From: Alligator mississippiensis
Taxonomy: Eukaryota; Chordata; Crocodylia; Alligatoridae
NCBI RefSeq assembly: GCF_030867095.1
Contig: NC_081824.1
Location: 146,349,433-146,413,432 of the forward strand
Length of the DNA stretch: 64,000 nucleotides
Direction: 5' to 3'
Shown here: piece after piece, positions 12,910 to 25,478 of the stretch
How positions within the stretch are numbered: the stretch's first letter is position 1
How the letters are laid out: each line of letters begins with the position of its first letter
Made by a program: the position numbers and the translations under genes
The notes under the pieces: model-generated
The model's input: the letters and a program-made list of their open reading frames with translations, nothing else
Told to the model about the DNA's origin: nothing
Databases searched by the model: none

Positions 12910-13099
12910 ATCCCCAGTGACTGCATCTACACAAGATACGTACTAAATGACTGCACGGTAACCTGAGTTACTGTACAGTAGCTGCGCTGAACAGCTTTTT
13001 TGTGATGCTGACTGCTCAGTTGCCAGAGACTACTGCACAGTATCATTTGCATGCTTTCTGCCATGTGACACTACTGCACAGTACTGTGGACATGGCCAG
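12910..13099. mobile_element. MITE, 'TACTGCACAGTA' core family
   Basis: Starts 'cagtgactgcatctacac' and ends '...gtggacatggccagt', loosely inverted. The core reads 'aaatgactgcacggtaac' and 'actactgcacagta', as in the copies at 28,714-28,970 and 50,340-50,645. Confidence 0.65.
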
Positions 13100-15535
13100 T
13101 ATTCTATTGAAGGATTACAAAATGGCCCAAGCATAATTTCTTTCTGTGCGAGTTGGGAATTGAAGGGAGAACTATTTCCGAATGTTTTCAGCTTGGTGCC
13201 TGGAAAATCTGGTCATCCTTTTCAGTTCTAACTGGACCTAAGCAACTTATCTAAGTATTTCCAAAATCCATAATAAATCTATATTAAAACCTTTCCTATC
13301 CTGTCACACTTCCAGCCATTCAATTTTAACTTACAGTACTAAGCTATACTTAAAAGATTGCTCATGGAATCTGCTCTTCCTACATTATTTAGCAGATCTC
13401 ATTTACACTGCCTCCAAATTAGCTAACTGATAAGTCTTTACATTAATCAAGTGCAACAGTATTACTGAAGACAGAATATTCTTCTGATAGATATATAGTA
13501 CACTGGAAAAAAAGTCACTGTCTGCTGCACAAGAACCCAGAGTGCTACAGATGCTTAATACTAAATAAAATAGACAGCCAGTGTATCTAATATCTTCCAT
13601 AAGCAGATCCACCCCTGAGCATACGGCATTCAAGTTACTTGTATTCACGGGCATACAGGCATTCAAGTTACTTGAACAGGAATGAACATGTGTACCCTTC
13701 CATTGCTCCACTGCTTCCGGGATTTGGGAGAAATGAAGCAGGGAGAAATGCTCCCCCACTTTACCCAGGTTGACCCCTGTCTGGGAAACACTGGGGAAAC
13801 AGAGGCTGCTTGACAGCTCCTGGGGACCAGGAGGAGTGGAGAAGCAGGGAAAGGGTCCCCATGCCTTCCTCAGACCACGATCAGCATTGTGTGGGTAGGT
13901 GAGAGGAGCAGCTGGGCAAATCCAGACTTCAGCAGCTTCAACTCATTTCACTTCTTTTCCCAGGTCTGCTGTGCCTCACCCTCTTTAAGGTCTTCAACAT
14001 TCTCTGGCAGTATAGATTAAATAAACTAGTAAACAAAGCACATTCCACAACCAACTACTCAATTTATAGTTCAAATTAATTCTCATGAGCTCCAATGAAT
14101 ACATAAATTTCAATTAAGTGCTTCTGAAAGGTTTTCTTTAAAAAAAAAATTGAAAGGATTACCATGCTTTCCCAGGTTTTAATCTAACCATAAACAGAAA
14201 TACATAGATTTTAAGAATTGCCCTGAAAAAAATACCTTGCTTCTACAATTTGATTTAGGTACACTGCATGCACACACTGACCAATGGAGAGTAGAGGAAA
14301 AAGAATAGGAAAATAAGGGAAATTTCTTTTGTTAAATACGTACCATTTGAGCCTTGCTCCAAATGTTTGAGCCAAAGTATTTTGGCACACCAGGATAAAA
14401 CAGTGATCCATGTTATATTTAGTTACTACTGTAGTTTGGACAAAAATCTCTCAAAGCTCGTAAAAGAAATCATGTGACTCCCTTGCTAAAATGGATATTT
14501 ATAAGGAAGTATGTTTTTTCCAGTATGTCAAGATGCTCAGGATTGTTTGGTGGTTCTCCACATGATGTCCAAAGTTTTCCTGGATTTCTCTGACACCAGA
14601 TAATTATAGTTATGAATGTGGGGTGATTCTCATTTGTTCCAAATCCTGTTTATAGCCTTAAGGGAAAAGTCAGGGTTACAGCCATACCTTAGAATAGAAA
14701 AGAAAGTAGACAGATTCTTGGATCATTAGAGACTAGAGATGAGTAAACTTCAAAACTCTTGAAACATCAGCTCAGGAAGCATTTGGCATGAAATCGTCTC
14801 ACTGAAGGCATTGCTGTTGACTTTGGTTGTGACATGGATTCAGTCTTGAAGCTTATTTCAGATCTCTTTTGCCTGGACTTGAAATTTGATATAAGACCAT
14901 TCTTAGCTCCAGATCCAGCTAAATTGGACATACAACAAACATAGTGATTGTGACAAAGGTTATAGTACTTATATCTTTTCACTTCCAAAACTGGTGCATT
15001 ATAAAGATACAAGGCCAAATGGAGGATGAAGAGATGGAGAGGCTATCACAGGATATACATCAGCATAATTATAATGAAGACAAACAAAAATGGCAACTTT
15101 CACTAGATAAAGATCTTGCTTAGGAAAAAATAAAGGTATGTTTAAAATGATGATGTTTAAAATGAAAAAATAAATCTCTTCCAAAAAATAAAAAACACAG
15201 CAAATTACTCTTATTTTTTCAAAAGTCAACAAAGGGGTTGTAAGTTGTTTAACTAGAACTGTTTGCTAACCCTGGGGAGTAAGGAGAAGTCACTACCAGC
15301 TGCAGGCTAAGAATTTGCTACCAATTGTATAGGTGGTACAAGTTTCGGTCTCTTTCTACTTCCTTCCTCCAGGCCCTGATAGAGGGCAGGTTATACCATT
15401 GTAATCAGCATTACACAAGTGGAAAAAGAGTAGCAGACAGAAGAAGTAAATCCCTTAACTGAAGTTATTTTACCTAAATCAATGGGGCATTACCTTTGAA
15501 AGAATCAGAGCTAAAATTCTAGGAGTGTAAGTTAG
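13100..15535. other. Intergenic, no gene seen
   Basis: AT-rich with chance frames only (longest about 118 codons on the minus strand at 13,403-13,759). A short local direct repeat 'ggcattcaagttacttg' occurs twice at about 13,625-13,675. No other feature is supported. Confidence 0.5.
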
Positions 15536-15690
15536 GGCCTCGTTACACATTACACAGCGAGCTGCTCAAATGGTGATTGGTGCTAGTGCTAGCTTGAGTT
15601 TGGAGCAGTCAAATGTTCAGGCCAACGGGATCTTGGAGGACTGTAGTACCCCTGTCCCTCATTCCATCCCAGGCTTCCCCCTGCCTCCCA
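15536..15690 (+). repeat. Interspersed repeat, partial copy of the element at 17,308
   Basis: 'cctcgttacacattacac', 'ggtgctagtgctagcttgag' and 'tttggagcagtcaaatgttc' correspond closely to text at 17,312-17,400. The two copies share about 150 bp and then diverge. This is probably the left end of a non-autonomous DNA element. Confidence 0.7.
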
Positions 15691-17307
15691 GGCTCCCCCA
15701 AATTAAGCTTTTTGTCATCATCTCTTCTATTTCAACAAATACAATCACACTTAACTAAAAACTTTCTTTAGGATTTTCATTGCCAAAGCATTTTTCTGTC
15801 CCTTTAGTGGATCATTTTGACCCAGACAAAATAATTAAGGCAATGTCTGAGCTATAAATATTCCTATCCCTTTTTTTTTTTACCTTTGTCTTGCTTTTTT
15901 TTTTTTAAACACAATGCTATTTCATTCTGAAACCTTCAAAAGGAGTGAATTACAAAATAAGGAATTAAAACAAGAGATAAATACAATAACAGAGACGATG
16001 TATGCTTTTTCTAAGCCTTGCTTGTTGTGAGCTGACAGTTTTGGAACCTTAAAAAGGTCATTTCCTGTGTGCAGAATTCCAAGGATCACAAAGGGAGAGC
16101 ATACAGCTTTGAAATAAAGTAATGGAGAATGTTGTTCAATCCTTTACATAACCTAGTTTTTAAATTAATGGATTTAGAAAATTGCTGTTCATTTCTGCAT
16201 CATCCCATCAATTAAATGTATGGTCAAGATTCTTTCTACACAGCAATAGCTCCTTTGAGACACTGAGGTGCTACAAAGGACTCACAATCTGGCCAAAAAT
16301 TAGCTAGCAGAGAATGTTGTTTGAGAGAAACTCCCACTTCTCTAAATATTGCAGGAGGTGAGGCTGGCTCCCTGAACAACTCCTTTCTGCACCAACCGCA
16401 GCTCTGACATAGGAGAGAATTTTGCCTAATGCCTTGCTGAAAATACATCAGTGTAAAATGAGGTAGTTTATGTTTAATACTATAACAATCTGTAAACTTT
16501 ATCTCATTTTCTTAATTATATTGGAGACTGTAGAAGACATATTTTGCTCTTATCTTTGGTAAAGATGAGCATTTAAAGTGCATTTACAAGCTGAAGAGTG
16601 ATTTTGTAATAATGATACCTTTGTTACACAAGTTATCTGTCATTGGTCCGTCTTTGCATCCCCTCTTCTTATTTCAGTGATAAAACTGCGGGTTACTATT
16701 GTTAGAACTGCACAGCTGATATAGCACAGAACAAAATGGTAATAGCTACAGACTCATCACTGGCATAAATTTATACAATAGAATAGAAGGACGCTGAGGT
16801 GACGTTATGTATTATTATTAGATTTCTATTTACCTTATGTTTACACAGCACTCAGCTTAATGCTTTCTGGAAACACTGGTCAAAATTCTCTCTTTCCAGG
16901 ACTTTTCAATAAGCATCACACAGCATTAAACCTCAGTTCTACTTGTGCAAACTCCTGATAAGTAGGTGTTAATAGTTCCCAGTCCATTTTTCAAAGATAT
17001 TTTACTATACAATTACTTATTAAAACAGTTAATCATAATATAACAGTATGAACAAAGGACATTATAAGTTATATTTCGAATACTATGGCTTTAAGGGATG
17101 TGGGGGCAGTATTTTGGATTCTTATTTGTGCACAATCTAAATTTTTTGTGCAAACTCCTAGATTGTTGCAAGAGATAATCAAGCTAAAATAAAAGCATTT
17201 GATTACTGAACTTTTAACACAGAGATATAGTGTAATCTTTTCTTCTGCTGACCACAAGACTAAGAATTAAGGGCAAAATTCTGTTTCACTGGTAAGATGC
17301 TTAAGGC
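15691..17307. other. Intergenic, no gene seen
   Basis: AT-rich, with T-runs at about 15,870 and 15,896. Only chance frames. Confidence 0.5.
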
Positions 17308-17865
17308 CTTGTTACACATTACACTGTGAGCCACACAAATATTGATGGGTGTTAGTGCTAGCTCAAGTTTGGAGCACTCACGTGTTCAGGCCAGCAGGGG
17401 CCTGAAGGACTACAAAATAAGAATCCTTCCCTTCCCATTTCAGGCTTCCTCCCTCCTCCGGTCCCCCCTGAACCCTGGCAGCTCCTTCCTGTCCCTTGGG
17501 CTTCCCCCTGCCCAACGCACCCCCTTACTTATTGCTGCCCTGCTGTCTGTCCCAGCAGAGAAGGAAGCAGGCAGGGCAGGGTTAACCTTCCTGCCAAAAA
17601 GCCCCTGAAGAATCTGCTCTTCTCAGGCCTGAGCCTGCCCAGAGAGCTTTAGCTGTAGCCAGGCAAGCAGATTAACCCTTCCCTGCCTACTCCCCAGGAC
17701 AGGCAGTGCAAGCAGTCCCTAATAAGAGGGGGGAGGGGGGAGAAGGAGGGAGGGGCAGTGAGCAAAGATCTGGAGTGCTGGGGAGGGAAGGGGAGGGTGG
17801 TGGGCCCGATCCTGGCCAGTTGGGGAGGAGGGGCAGGTGTCGTCTAGAGTAGATACACCTTAGTA
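17308..17865 (+). mobile_element. Non-autonomous DNA element, longer copy of the 15.5-kb repeat
   Basis: Begins 'ccttgttacacattacactg' and ends near 'gtctagagtagatacacc', with a G/C-rich core holding long purine runs (about 17,730-17,830). The first 150 bp match the partial copy at 15,536-15,690. Frames in the core are shadows of composition. The inverted ends are only loosely similar, so the class is uncertain. Confidence 0.5.
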
Positions 17866-18285
17866 CAACACAACCTGGGTACCACAGATCAGAGATAATG
17901 CTGCCCTGGAGTGGCAAACCTTTGAATGAGTGCTTCAAGCCAGTTTCAGTTGTTAATATACAGACAATCAAGGGGTTAAGAGCTCCAGGAGCTGCCTAAA
18001 ATTACTGGGTAACAAATGCTGTGATCAATCCAACCCTGAACAGAGGGGTGGCATACAGATGTTACATTATTTCATCTTACTAATCAAATTGTTATGGGAC
18101 TAAGTTAAATATTGACATAACATTAACTTTTTTCTACTCCCTGGAAACTTCCCTGGTGTTTCAAGATTTTCTCAAAAGCATGTTAGAAGTCCAGAGAGCT
18201 CAGCAGACCACTTCTGAACAAGCTATCTGGGCCTCCTGCTATAAAAACTGTTTAATAGCTATGGTTTAACACTGTTGTTAGTAAT

Positions 18286-19689
18286 TGTCGCAGGGCACCT
18301 CAGTGCCTGCTCCTAGAGAGGAGAAACTGCCAGGGAGAGAGCCCTGGCAGAGCCTAATGAGCGCAGCTGCGGGTTGCCAGAGTAACAAGCGCAGCTGCGG
18401 GTTGCCGGAGCAACTAAGGGGAGCCAGCTGCCTGTAGGGGGCAGGGCCTGGCCCTTATAAAGCCCAGGGCTGAGGCCAGGCTGGCAGTTCCCTGTCAGCA
18501 GCCAGAGAGGCAGGAGCTCCCTCAGCCAAGATATGGGGAAAAAGCCTGAGTTGCAAGTAGAGCTCATGATAGCCCTGGAGGCTCGAGCCACGATACTAAG
18601 TTATGGCCATGCGGCTTGTAGTTATGTTATAGCCTAGAGGCTTGTACTTTGAGTTTGTTTGGCTCTGTTTATTACACTGGAGGTTTGGGTGAGGCTGTAG
18701 GGGTTGGAGGAGGCCTCATAAAGGGCCCCATGGGAGTGTGGGGGCCCCAGCGCCTGAGGAGGGCGCAGTGTCCTCATAGGGACCCCAGTGGTATGGGGAC
18801 CCCAGCGCCAGTGAAGGTGCAGCTTGTGCGCCAGTGAAGGCACAACTGGCGGCGAGGAGCGCAACCAGTGGGTTGCGGGCGGGGGACATAGACACCGAGT
18901 TATGTGCGGGGTACGTAGATCCCAGCCCCAGAGAGAGGGGCGATCTTATCAGGGAGCCCGAGGTGGGCACGGCGAGCCCTGAAGAGGGGGAGCGCCATAT
19001 TGAACTATTGGGAAGCCCAGTGTGGGCACGGCGAGCCCCAAAGAGGGGGAGCGCCATATTAGGAAGCCCAGGACGGGTGCAGCAGACGCCAGCAAGGGCG
19101 TCACTTGCGAGGTGCATAGACCCCAGCCCCAGGGAGGGGTGATTACTGAGGAGCCTGGGAGGGGCCATACTGAGGAGCCCGGTAACAGGCTAGCACCGCA
19201 GAAAACCCAGAGGAGGGCAAAGTGCTGCGGTTGCCCTGAGAGGACGGAGAGTAGCAGTGCGGTGAGCCCGCATCAGAAAGGGTGGTGGTGCGGTGGGCCC
19301 AAAAGACCGGTGGCCAGAGAGGACGTCCCAGAGGGGATTGCCCTATTGTAGAGAAGGCCCAAGGGCGGGTGTGTATTTTGACCTAACAACGTCTTTCACA
19401 TCAGCGAGGCTTGGGGCGTGGTATTAGGGGTGGTAGGAGCCACGCGTAGCCCATAAGGCTAGGGTGCCTGGGGAGCACCCATTACACTGGGAGACCCCAG
19501 GGGGTCCAGGAACACATGGGGACAGAGGTCCCAAGTAGCCATGCCCAGGGAGTCATAGGCAGCCTCCCAACCTTATATTTTCCAGCAAGATGTGGCGGGC
19601 GAGAATAAGAGGGTGCCTTGGGCCGGCCTTGACATGGAGCGAGGGACCTCGAGGAGATCACGGCCCTCTTGAAGGACCCCGCCGTGACA
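18286..19689 (+). mobile_element. Solo LTR, 1.4 kb, endogenous retrovirus-like
   Basis: The block starts TGTCGCAGGG and ends CCGTGACA, so it has the TG...CA ends of an LTR. It is flanked by an exact 5-bp duplication, gtaat, at 18,281-18,285 and 19,690-19,694. It is GC-rich against AT-rich flanks. A TATAAA box at 18,456-18,461 suggests plus orientation. Inside are direct repeats: a 28-bp unit 'gcgcagctgcgggttgcc' at 18,361 and 18,389, and a 59-bp unit 'gtgggcacggcgagcccc' at 18,963 and 19,022. Frames crossing it on both strands follow these repeats and are not host genes. No internal viral genes are present, so this is a recombined remnant. Confidence 0.85.
18456..18461 (+). promoter_or_regulatory. 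TATA box of the solo LTR
   Basis: TATAAA in 'cccttataaagccc', inside the LTR at 18,286-19,689. It sets the likely orientation of that LTR; activity is unknown. Confidence 0.6.
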
Positions 19690-19742
19690 GTAATGTTTTG
19701 AAAGTACTTAAACCTTTCTACCATCCTCACCCTGAGCAACAA

Positions 19743-20017
19743 GGGGTGCATACACACATACTAACTTTCTGACAATTAAGCTGACTTAACTTTTTAAAGT
19801 CAATTGAACTGTCAGAGTGTACACATATATGTGGAGAAGAGTCAACTTAAATGTGGCACAATACAACTTCGAGATGCATTAGTTAAGTCAACTTAGCTCA
19901 CAAGATGGCTGCCACCATGTCAAGGAGCTATATGTGTGTATGTTCTGACATGGCTTAAGTCAACATAGTTAAGTTGTCTTATTATTTTAAGTTAACTTAG
20001 TACGTGTGTATGTACCC
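19743..20017. mobile_element. MITE with long inverted ends
   Basis: The left end 'ggggtgcatacacacatact' pairs with the right end '...agtacgtgtgtatgtaccc'. The core is rich in 'aagtcaacttaa'-type blocks, which themselves form inverted pairs. About 275 bp, no coding capacity. An exact target duplication was not found. Confidence 0.75.
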
Positions 20018-20334
20018 AAGATCATCAGCATATATTATTGAACAATCTCTCTTCTCAAATACAGAACCAGAAATATATATTGGACACTTCACCTTTTTCC
20101 ACATGACTACTGACAATTCTACTATGCCCATCTAATTATTGACCAATACAGGTGATTTCTTTTGTCTAGGTATACTTAAAAGCCTCTTTTTTTATCTTTA
20201 TGCACCTATAATTTTGACTTTGTGGCTTTTGTTTCTTAATTTTTTTAATTTCCTAGTTTTAATCTATATCCATTTCTGTTAAATTCCTCTTCTTTTCCCA
20301 ACTTGTTGTGTACATACAGCAAATGGGGAAAAGG

Positions 20335-20471
20335 TGTGTGTGTGTGTGTGTGTGGATAATATAATATAATATAATATAATATAATATAATATAATATAAT
20401 ATAATATAATATAATATAATATAATATAATATAATATAATATAATATAATATAATATAATATAATATAATA
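20335..20471. repeat. TG dinucleotide run and long ATAAT pentanucleotide array
   Basis: A (TG)n run at about 20,335-20,354 is followed by a nearly pure (ATAAT)n array at 20,356-20,471, about 23 units. The minus-strand frame of repeated I-L-Y residues across it is an artefact of the array. Purity suggests it is young and probably polymorphic in length. Confidence 0.97.
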
Positions 20472-21395
20472 TATGTACAGGTATAGATAGCTACTTTCAC
20501 AGGCTGGGGTTTTTTTGGTTAACTATTATGGTCAAGATGGCTTTTTGGGAACCTAGATAAATGTATTTAAATAATTCCTAATGATTATTCATGGATTTTT
20601 TTTCTGAATATCATCAAAAGATATTTATATTTATTATTCACCTATTTCTATGTGTTATTGATTTATTCAATTTATGTGTCTCCTTTCCCAAAGGCTTAGA
20701 GTATCTTAAGATAAGTTAACATAAACTTAAGAGGACAGAATAACTTATAAAACAGGAATGCAACTAAGGAACAAAACAGTTTAAAAGGGAATTAGAATAT
20801 CCACGTAAAACAGAGCCCCTCTCTGCCCCCCTTAACAATATCTCAATCTAGCTTTCTTTGCTAAATGCCTGTCTGGATAGGGAGGTTTTACATTGCTTCT
20901 GAAAGATGCCCAGGCTCAGATTCTGATGGGCCTCAAGTGGGAAGGAGTTCCACAGCTGAGGAGCAACAACTGGAAATGACATTTTTTCCTTACCAGATTA
21001 GATTTTTCTTCTTCCTAATTCTGCAATGTTCTCACAACCCTCTGCAAATCTTAGTTTGATGCAATGGAAATAATGAAAAGCATTGTGCTTTTACTGTAAT
21101 ATCAAGAGGAAGCAATGAAGTTCAAAAGCCTTGTTAAACAATTAATATCATTTAGAACTAATAATGAAATCACAGAAAATACAGTTGTAAAAGGTCTCAT
21201 ATATAAACATTTACAAGAGGATTTATTTTAAAATGTAAAAAAAATACATTCCAAGTTAAATATATTAATGTTTTTCCATTATGAAAACAAATTGGAGTTA
21301 AATTAGACCATGATCCTTCTACAGAACTGTGTTTTTGTTGTCCTGTGGGGCCAGGCCAACTCTCAGGATCTCAAAATTGCACTATTAGATGGGAG
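20472..21395. other. Intergenic with an old repeat
   Basis: At about 20,860-20,990, 'tgcctgtctggatagggagg' and 'gtgggaaggagttccacagc' look like an old amniote interspersed repeat, family not identified. Otherwise AT-rich with nothing supported. Confidence 0.4.
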
Positions 21396-21660
21396 AGTGT
21401 GACACAATTGCACATATACATACACACATCAGGTGTGCACGCACACACACTACCAACTCAGGCACATACACATCCAAGATTGCCAGTGTAAGCACATGCA
21501 CACCTATCACCAATTCAAGCACCCACATACTATACACACCAAAAATTAGACAAAATCAGCTGTCAATACCCACACACCCAATACACATACACAGATCGCT
21601 AATTCACATACGATGATATATATCATACACCACACACCTACACATACACACAGATGAGTA
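21396..21660. repeat. Degenerate CA-rich microsatellite region
   Basis: Repeated 'cacacacat', 'catacacac' and 'cacccacata' units over about 260 bp. The Thr/His/Ile-rich frame through it is a low-complexity artefact. Confidence 0.85.
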
Positions 21661-21830
21661 CCTAACTTGGGTGGTGTGGTGTGTACGTATGTGCTTGGGG
21701 TACTTGGGATACCTAGGGTGCTTAGTAACTATGGGAGGGGGAGTCAAGGGTGAAAGATTTCCAGAAGGGTGGGAAGAAGGGAGATGAATGAGGGTTAAGA
21801 TGAGAGAGGGGAAAATAAGACAGTGAAAGT

Positions 21831-22900
21831 TGCTGGGGCCAGGATTAGAACCAGCAGACTGGAGGGGAGCTAGAGCTACTGGAGGTTAAAGTGCCCCAGG
21901 GTTACTCAGGGTCACCTGGTGCTGGGGTGGAAGCAAAGGAAAAAGCCCAGTGGCAAGGAGAAGACAGCCAGGAAACTGAAGCAGAAAGCTGGGAGATAGC
22001 TGGGAAATCAAGGAGGAGGGTCAAGAGGTCAATAAGACAAAAACCCAACTCAGGGTTCAAAATAACAGGTTTATTAAACAGACAACACACTACACAGCCC
22101 CACAAAGTTATTGGTTCCTACACACACACACAGTCACATACACACCCACACAATGGTAGCAGGAGAGAAAAAGGCTTGGTGGAGGGATTGAAGTCAAGGT
22201 GTATAGGGACAGAGTCCAGGTCCTTTGCTTGAGGAAGGAAGGTAAGTGATAGCTACCTATTCTGGACTGTGAGTTGATCCTCCTTGGCCAGTCAGGGTTT
22301 TTTCCAGCAAGGTGTTGTCCAGAGGGGGTCACTGGCAGGGCCTCTGGATGGATAGGTGGTGTGGCATAGTGCTGGTCCAGATGGAGAGGGCGCCCCACTG
22401 GGTCTGCCTTCACTACCCCTTTTTATAGGGGCAGACCATCTATGACCCTAGTAGCAGGGGCATGCCCAGGCAAGGGTCAGCCCTGGTGTACTGAGCATGT
22501 GCACGCCAGGCAAGCATGTGCAGTTCCAGGTGTCTGTGTTGCAATAGTGCGTTGGCTGATTTCTGTGGGATCTTTGTCTTTCAAATGCTAGGTCTCTGGT
22601 TCCTGAGTGAGTCAATGGAAGGCAATAGTTCAGTCACTGATCTGATGGTCCAGTCATTGAGTTGATTATTCAGTAGAGGCCTGCTACCATTGTATCTCAA
22701 GCACCCTCATTCATCCCCATTCATTCAGGAACCAATTTACATAGGAGGGGTAGGTATGAGTCACAGTTGCAACATATTGTATAGGGCAGGGGACACAAGA
22801 TGGAGGCTTGACATACAAAATGGAAACTTGACATCACTTTACAGACACAGGTCTAAACCATACAATATTAATATGAAACAATAAAAATCAATGCAAAAAA
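21831..22900 (-). mobile_element. Probable solo LTR, minus strand
   Basis: Read on the minus strand, a TATAAAA box at about 22,420-22,427 (in the small palindrome 'ccccttttt...aggggc') is followed about 350 bp downstream by AATAAA at 22,070-22,075. The segment then continues to a possible CA end at 21,831 ('tgctgggg' on the plus strand). This spacing of promoter and polyadenylation signal is what an LTR shows. It contains a (CA)n run at about 22,118-22,150. The U3 edge and target duplication were not found, so the right boundary is a guess. No viral gene is present. Confidence 0.5.
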
Positions 22901-24080
22901 ATGACAGGAATACAATATAAAGCAATATAAAACAGTAAAAATCCATACAAACATAACAGAACACTATTTACAATATAAGAAGGGGCTTATTACATTAATA
23001 ACATACAAGAACTTAGCTTACCTAGTACTACTTATAATCACTTATAAGGGATAGAGCAGCAGAGAACATCAGAAATGGTTGGGGAAGGGGAGGGAATGAA
23101 TTTTAAAATGAAAAAAAAAAACTTGGGGTTTTGCTACATTTTCATGGAGAACCCCTTCAATGTGGTTCAGCACAGACAGGTAGGATCTCTCCATCCAGAT
23201 GTAGCTGAAGGATCATGGCCTTAAAAACTAATGCTGTGCAGTTAAAAACAATAGGAAGGTTCAAAGGATTTGGGGGAGAAAGCAGTAACAGCGGGTGTTT
23301 AAATTAAAATCTCATCCTGAGATATAAGAATTGTACTGAATAAGAAAAGTAATGGTACTTTGAGAAACCATGATGTTTTATTAGCTCAGGTTGTCTTAAA
23401 TGACCTAAGGTTCTTTCCAATGGTTGTCAACAAGCTTAAAAGCTGTACCTCAACAGTATAATCTCATTTACTTCCCAGCCAAGAAGCAGCAGCTATTCAT
23501 CCAGTAATATCACATACCCTCCAGCTAAAAGACAAGTGTTGGTATTGAACCAAAATAGTAAAAGACAAGAACTTGAGGAAATAGGCTTCTTCTCTTGGCT
23601 TGAAATAATATTTAGGATTACTAAACTGATTCAAATCAAGTTTGAAAAAGTACCTATCAGAATTTTAGCTATTTCTTGAAATGATCTCTGAGGTTTCAAA
23701 GTCTCTTAAACATTTCATGTATTGTTGCAGCTCTGAACATCCTGTTTTTGTTCCATATGCCATACTTAAGTTATACTAAGCTACCGCCAAATTTATTACC
23801 TAGAAGAAACCACAAAATACCAGAAATGTGATGACACAGTCACTTCTTGCCAGATGTCTAGACCAAGGAAGTTCTGAATAAATATTTTTGGTTAATATTT
23901 AGGTAAATTCTGAACCATGCCTTGAAACATTTTCAAGTTCATCGTTTTTTTATGAGTGATAATTAATCATGTCATATAAGTGTATCATGGTACTTATCAA
24001 CTTTGACATGATTTGATTTAAGCAGTCAGCTTTTCAGGCCTTTTGGGTTGTTTGATTTTTTTGGCTATTTGAGTATCTTT
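22901..24080. other. Intergenic, no gene seen
   Basis: AT-rich. Short 'acaatataa'/'aaaatccatacaa' near-repeats at 22,860-22,975 may belong to the LTR-like block on the left. Nothing else is supported. Confidence 0.45.
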
Positions 24081-24084
24081 ATTT

Positions 24085-24596
24085 ACAATTTACAATAGTA
24101 GAATATTTTACAGTGCGTTAAAGCATCACATAAAAAACCTGTGACATTACAGTAATGCAAGGTAAAATAGTCTACTTTATATTAAATGTCACTAAAATGC
24201 AGTGCAGCCTAATGCACATTAATGTAGTACCTCACATTGAAGGGTGCCTGTACACAGGCTGCTCGGACATGCTGTATTACTCAATTAATTGAGTCTGCTG
24301 GAGTTTGGCAACTGCCACACTCCAGCAATCTCCTGTGTCTCATGTATCAGTGTCCCTGCGCTTAATGGCAGCAGGGGTACTTGAACTAAAACTTATCAAA
24401 CAACCTTTATTTCAAGTGCCCTTGCCACCATTTTGAAGTGTGAGGATGCTGTGGCACTTTAATTGGAGTGGCTCTTGCAGCTCTCTAATTAAAGCATCAC
24501 CCCCTCCCACCCTTCGGAGCACATGTAACAGTGCCTGGAGGTACTACATTTTATGTACTTTAGAAAAAGCCCATTAATGCACGTGTAGATGCACCC
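24085..24596 (-). mobile_element. MITE of the 52.6-kb family, opposite orientation
   Basis: Read on the minus strand it shares with the copy at 52,579-53,108 the blocks 'gaggtactacat', 'aatgcacattaggctgc' and 'tttagtgacattta'. The plus-strand right edge 'gcacgtgtagatgcaccc' is the typical inverted end of the group. A second set of edges at 24,242 ('gggtgcctgtacacag') suggests a compound structure. No coding capacity. Confidence 0.65.
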
Positions 24597-25470
24597 ACTA
24601 TGTATTTAAACCTCAGTACTTTGGCAACTCATTATTAAACGTCAAAGAGAAATCAAAAGTACAAGGGTATTTCTGAAAGTGTGAGCTATTTTGAAACAAA
24701 ATCATTTTGTGTGCAATGAAAAAAACCCCATTACAAATATGTTATTTGCTTAGTTGTATATTTTTCTTAAAAATAAAAGAAAAAGACAAGAAGCCAGAGA
24801 TCTCTTGAGATCCATGAGACTTATAGATAGACATGACCCATGTCTGAGCTGTACTTTCAGCACTGTTCTGACGACTGGCACTGAAAAATAAGCCCCACCT
24901 ATCTACTCCAAATCCAAACCCCCAAAAGAGGCAGAGATGACACATTGGGGAGGACTCTCAACACTTCCGTTGAGATCTTTTGTTTCTGGTCTGGGTGGGA
25001 GTAGCACCTGGGAGCATCCCTAGAGCATTTCTACAGATCTGGATTTGGGATATGCAGAGCAGGAGCAGCCATGCAGACCTTAGCTTTTCAGCAGCTATCT
25101 TCAGAGCAGTGTGAAGCCACTGTAGGCATGGGATGTGTCACCTTAATGATAACTTTATGTAGTTTATAGGGTATGTAATAAATGTCCATTAATCAGTTTA
25201 GGCCAGACTTAAAACTGAACTAGAATTCTGAGAAATTGAAGCCTAAAGGATTTTAGACAACTAATCAGAAACTGAGGGCACTAAAGGTTCACCACAGTGG
25301 CAGGGAAAGTCCTAAAAACTAAGGGCACTAGAAGTTCACCTCAGGGGAAAATTCCACTTGGTGGCCAAAACTTTCCCACCAAGAAATTTTCCATGACATA
25401 ATATCCAAGCCCAATTATGGGAATAGTGACGAGTTTGGGAAGGAGGGGCCCATGATGGCAACTCACCCGA

Positions 25471-25478
25471 TATATAAA
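25471..25478 (+). promoter_or_regulatory. TATA box of the 25.1-kb solo LTR
   Basis: TATATAAA in 'cccgatatataaacc'. Its place in the LTR is typical for a U3 promoter. Confidence 0.65.

Noticed and set aside
18313-19351. Several 90-150 codon frames on both strands
   Set aside because: All lie within the 1.4-kb solo LTR and track its direct repeats.
20279-20500. Ile/Leu/Tyr repeat protein
   Set aside because: Pure artefact of the ATAAT array.
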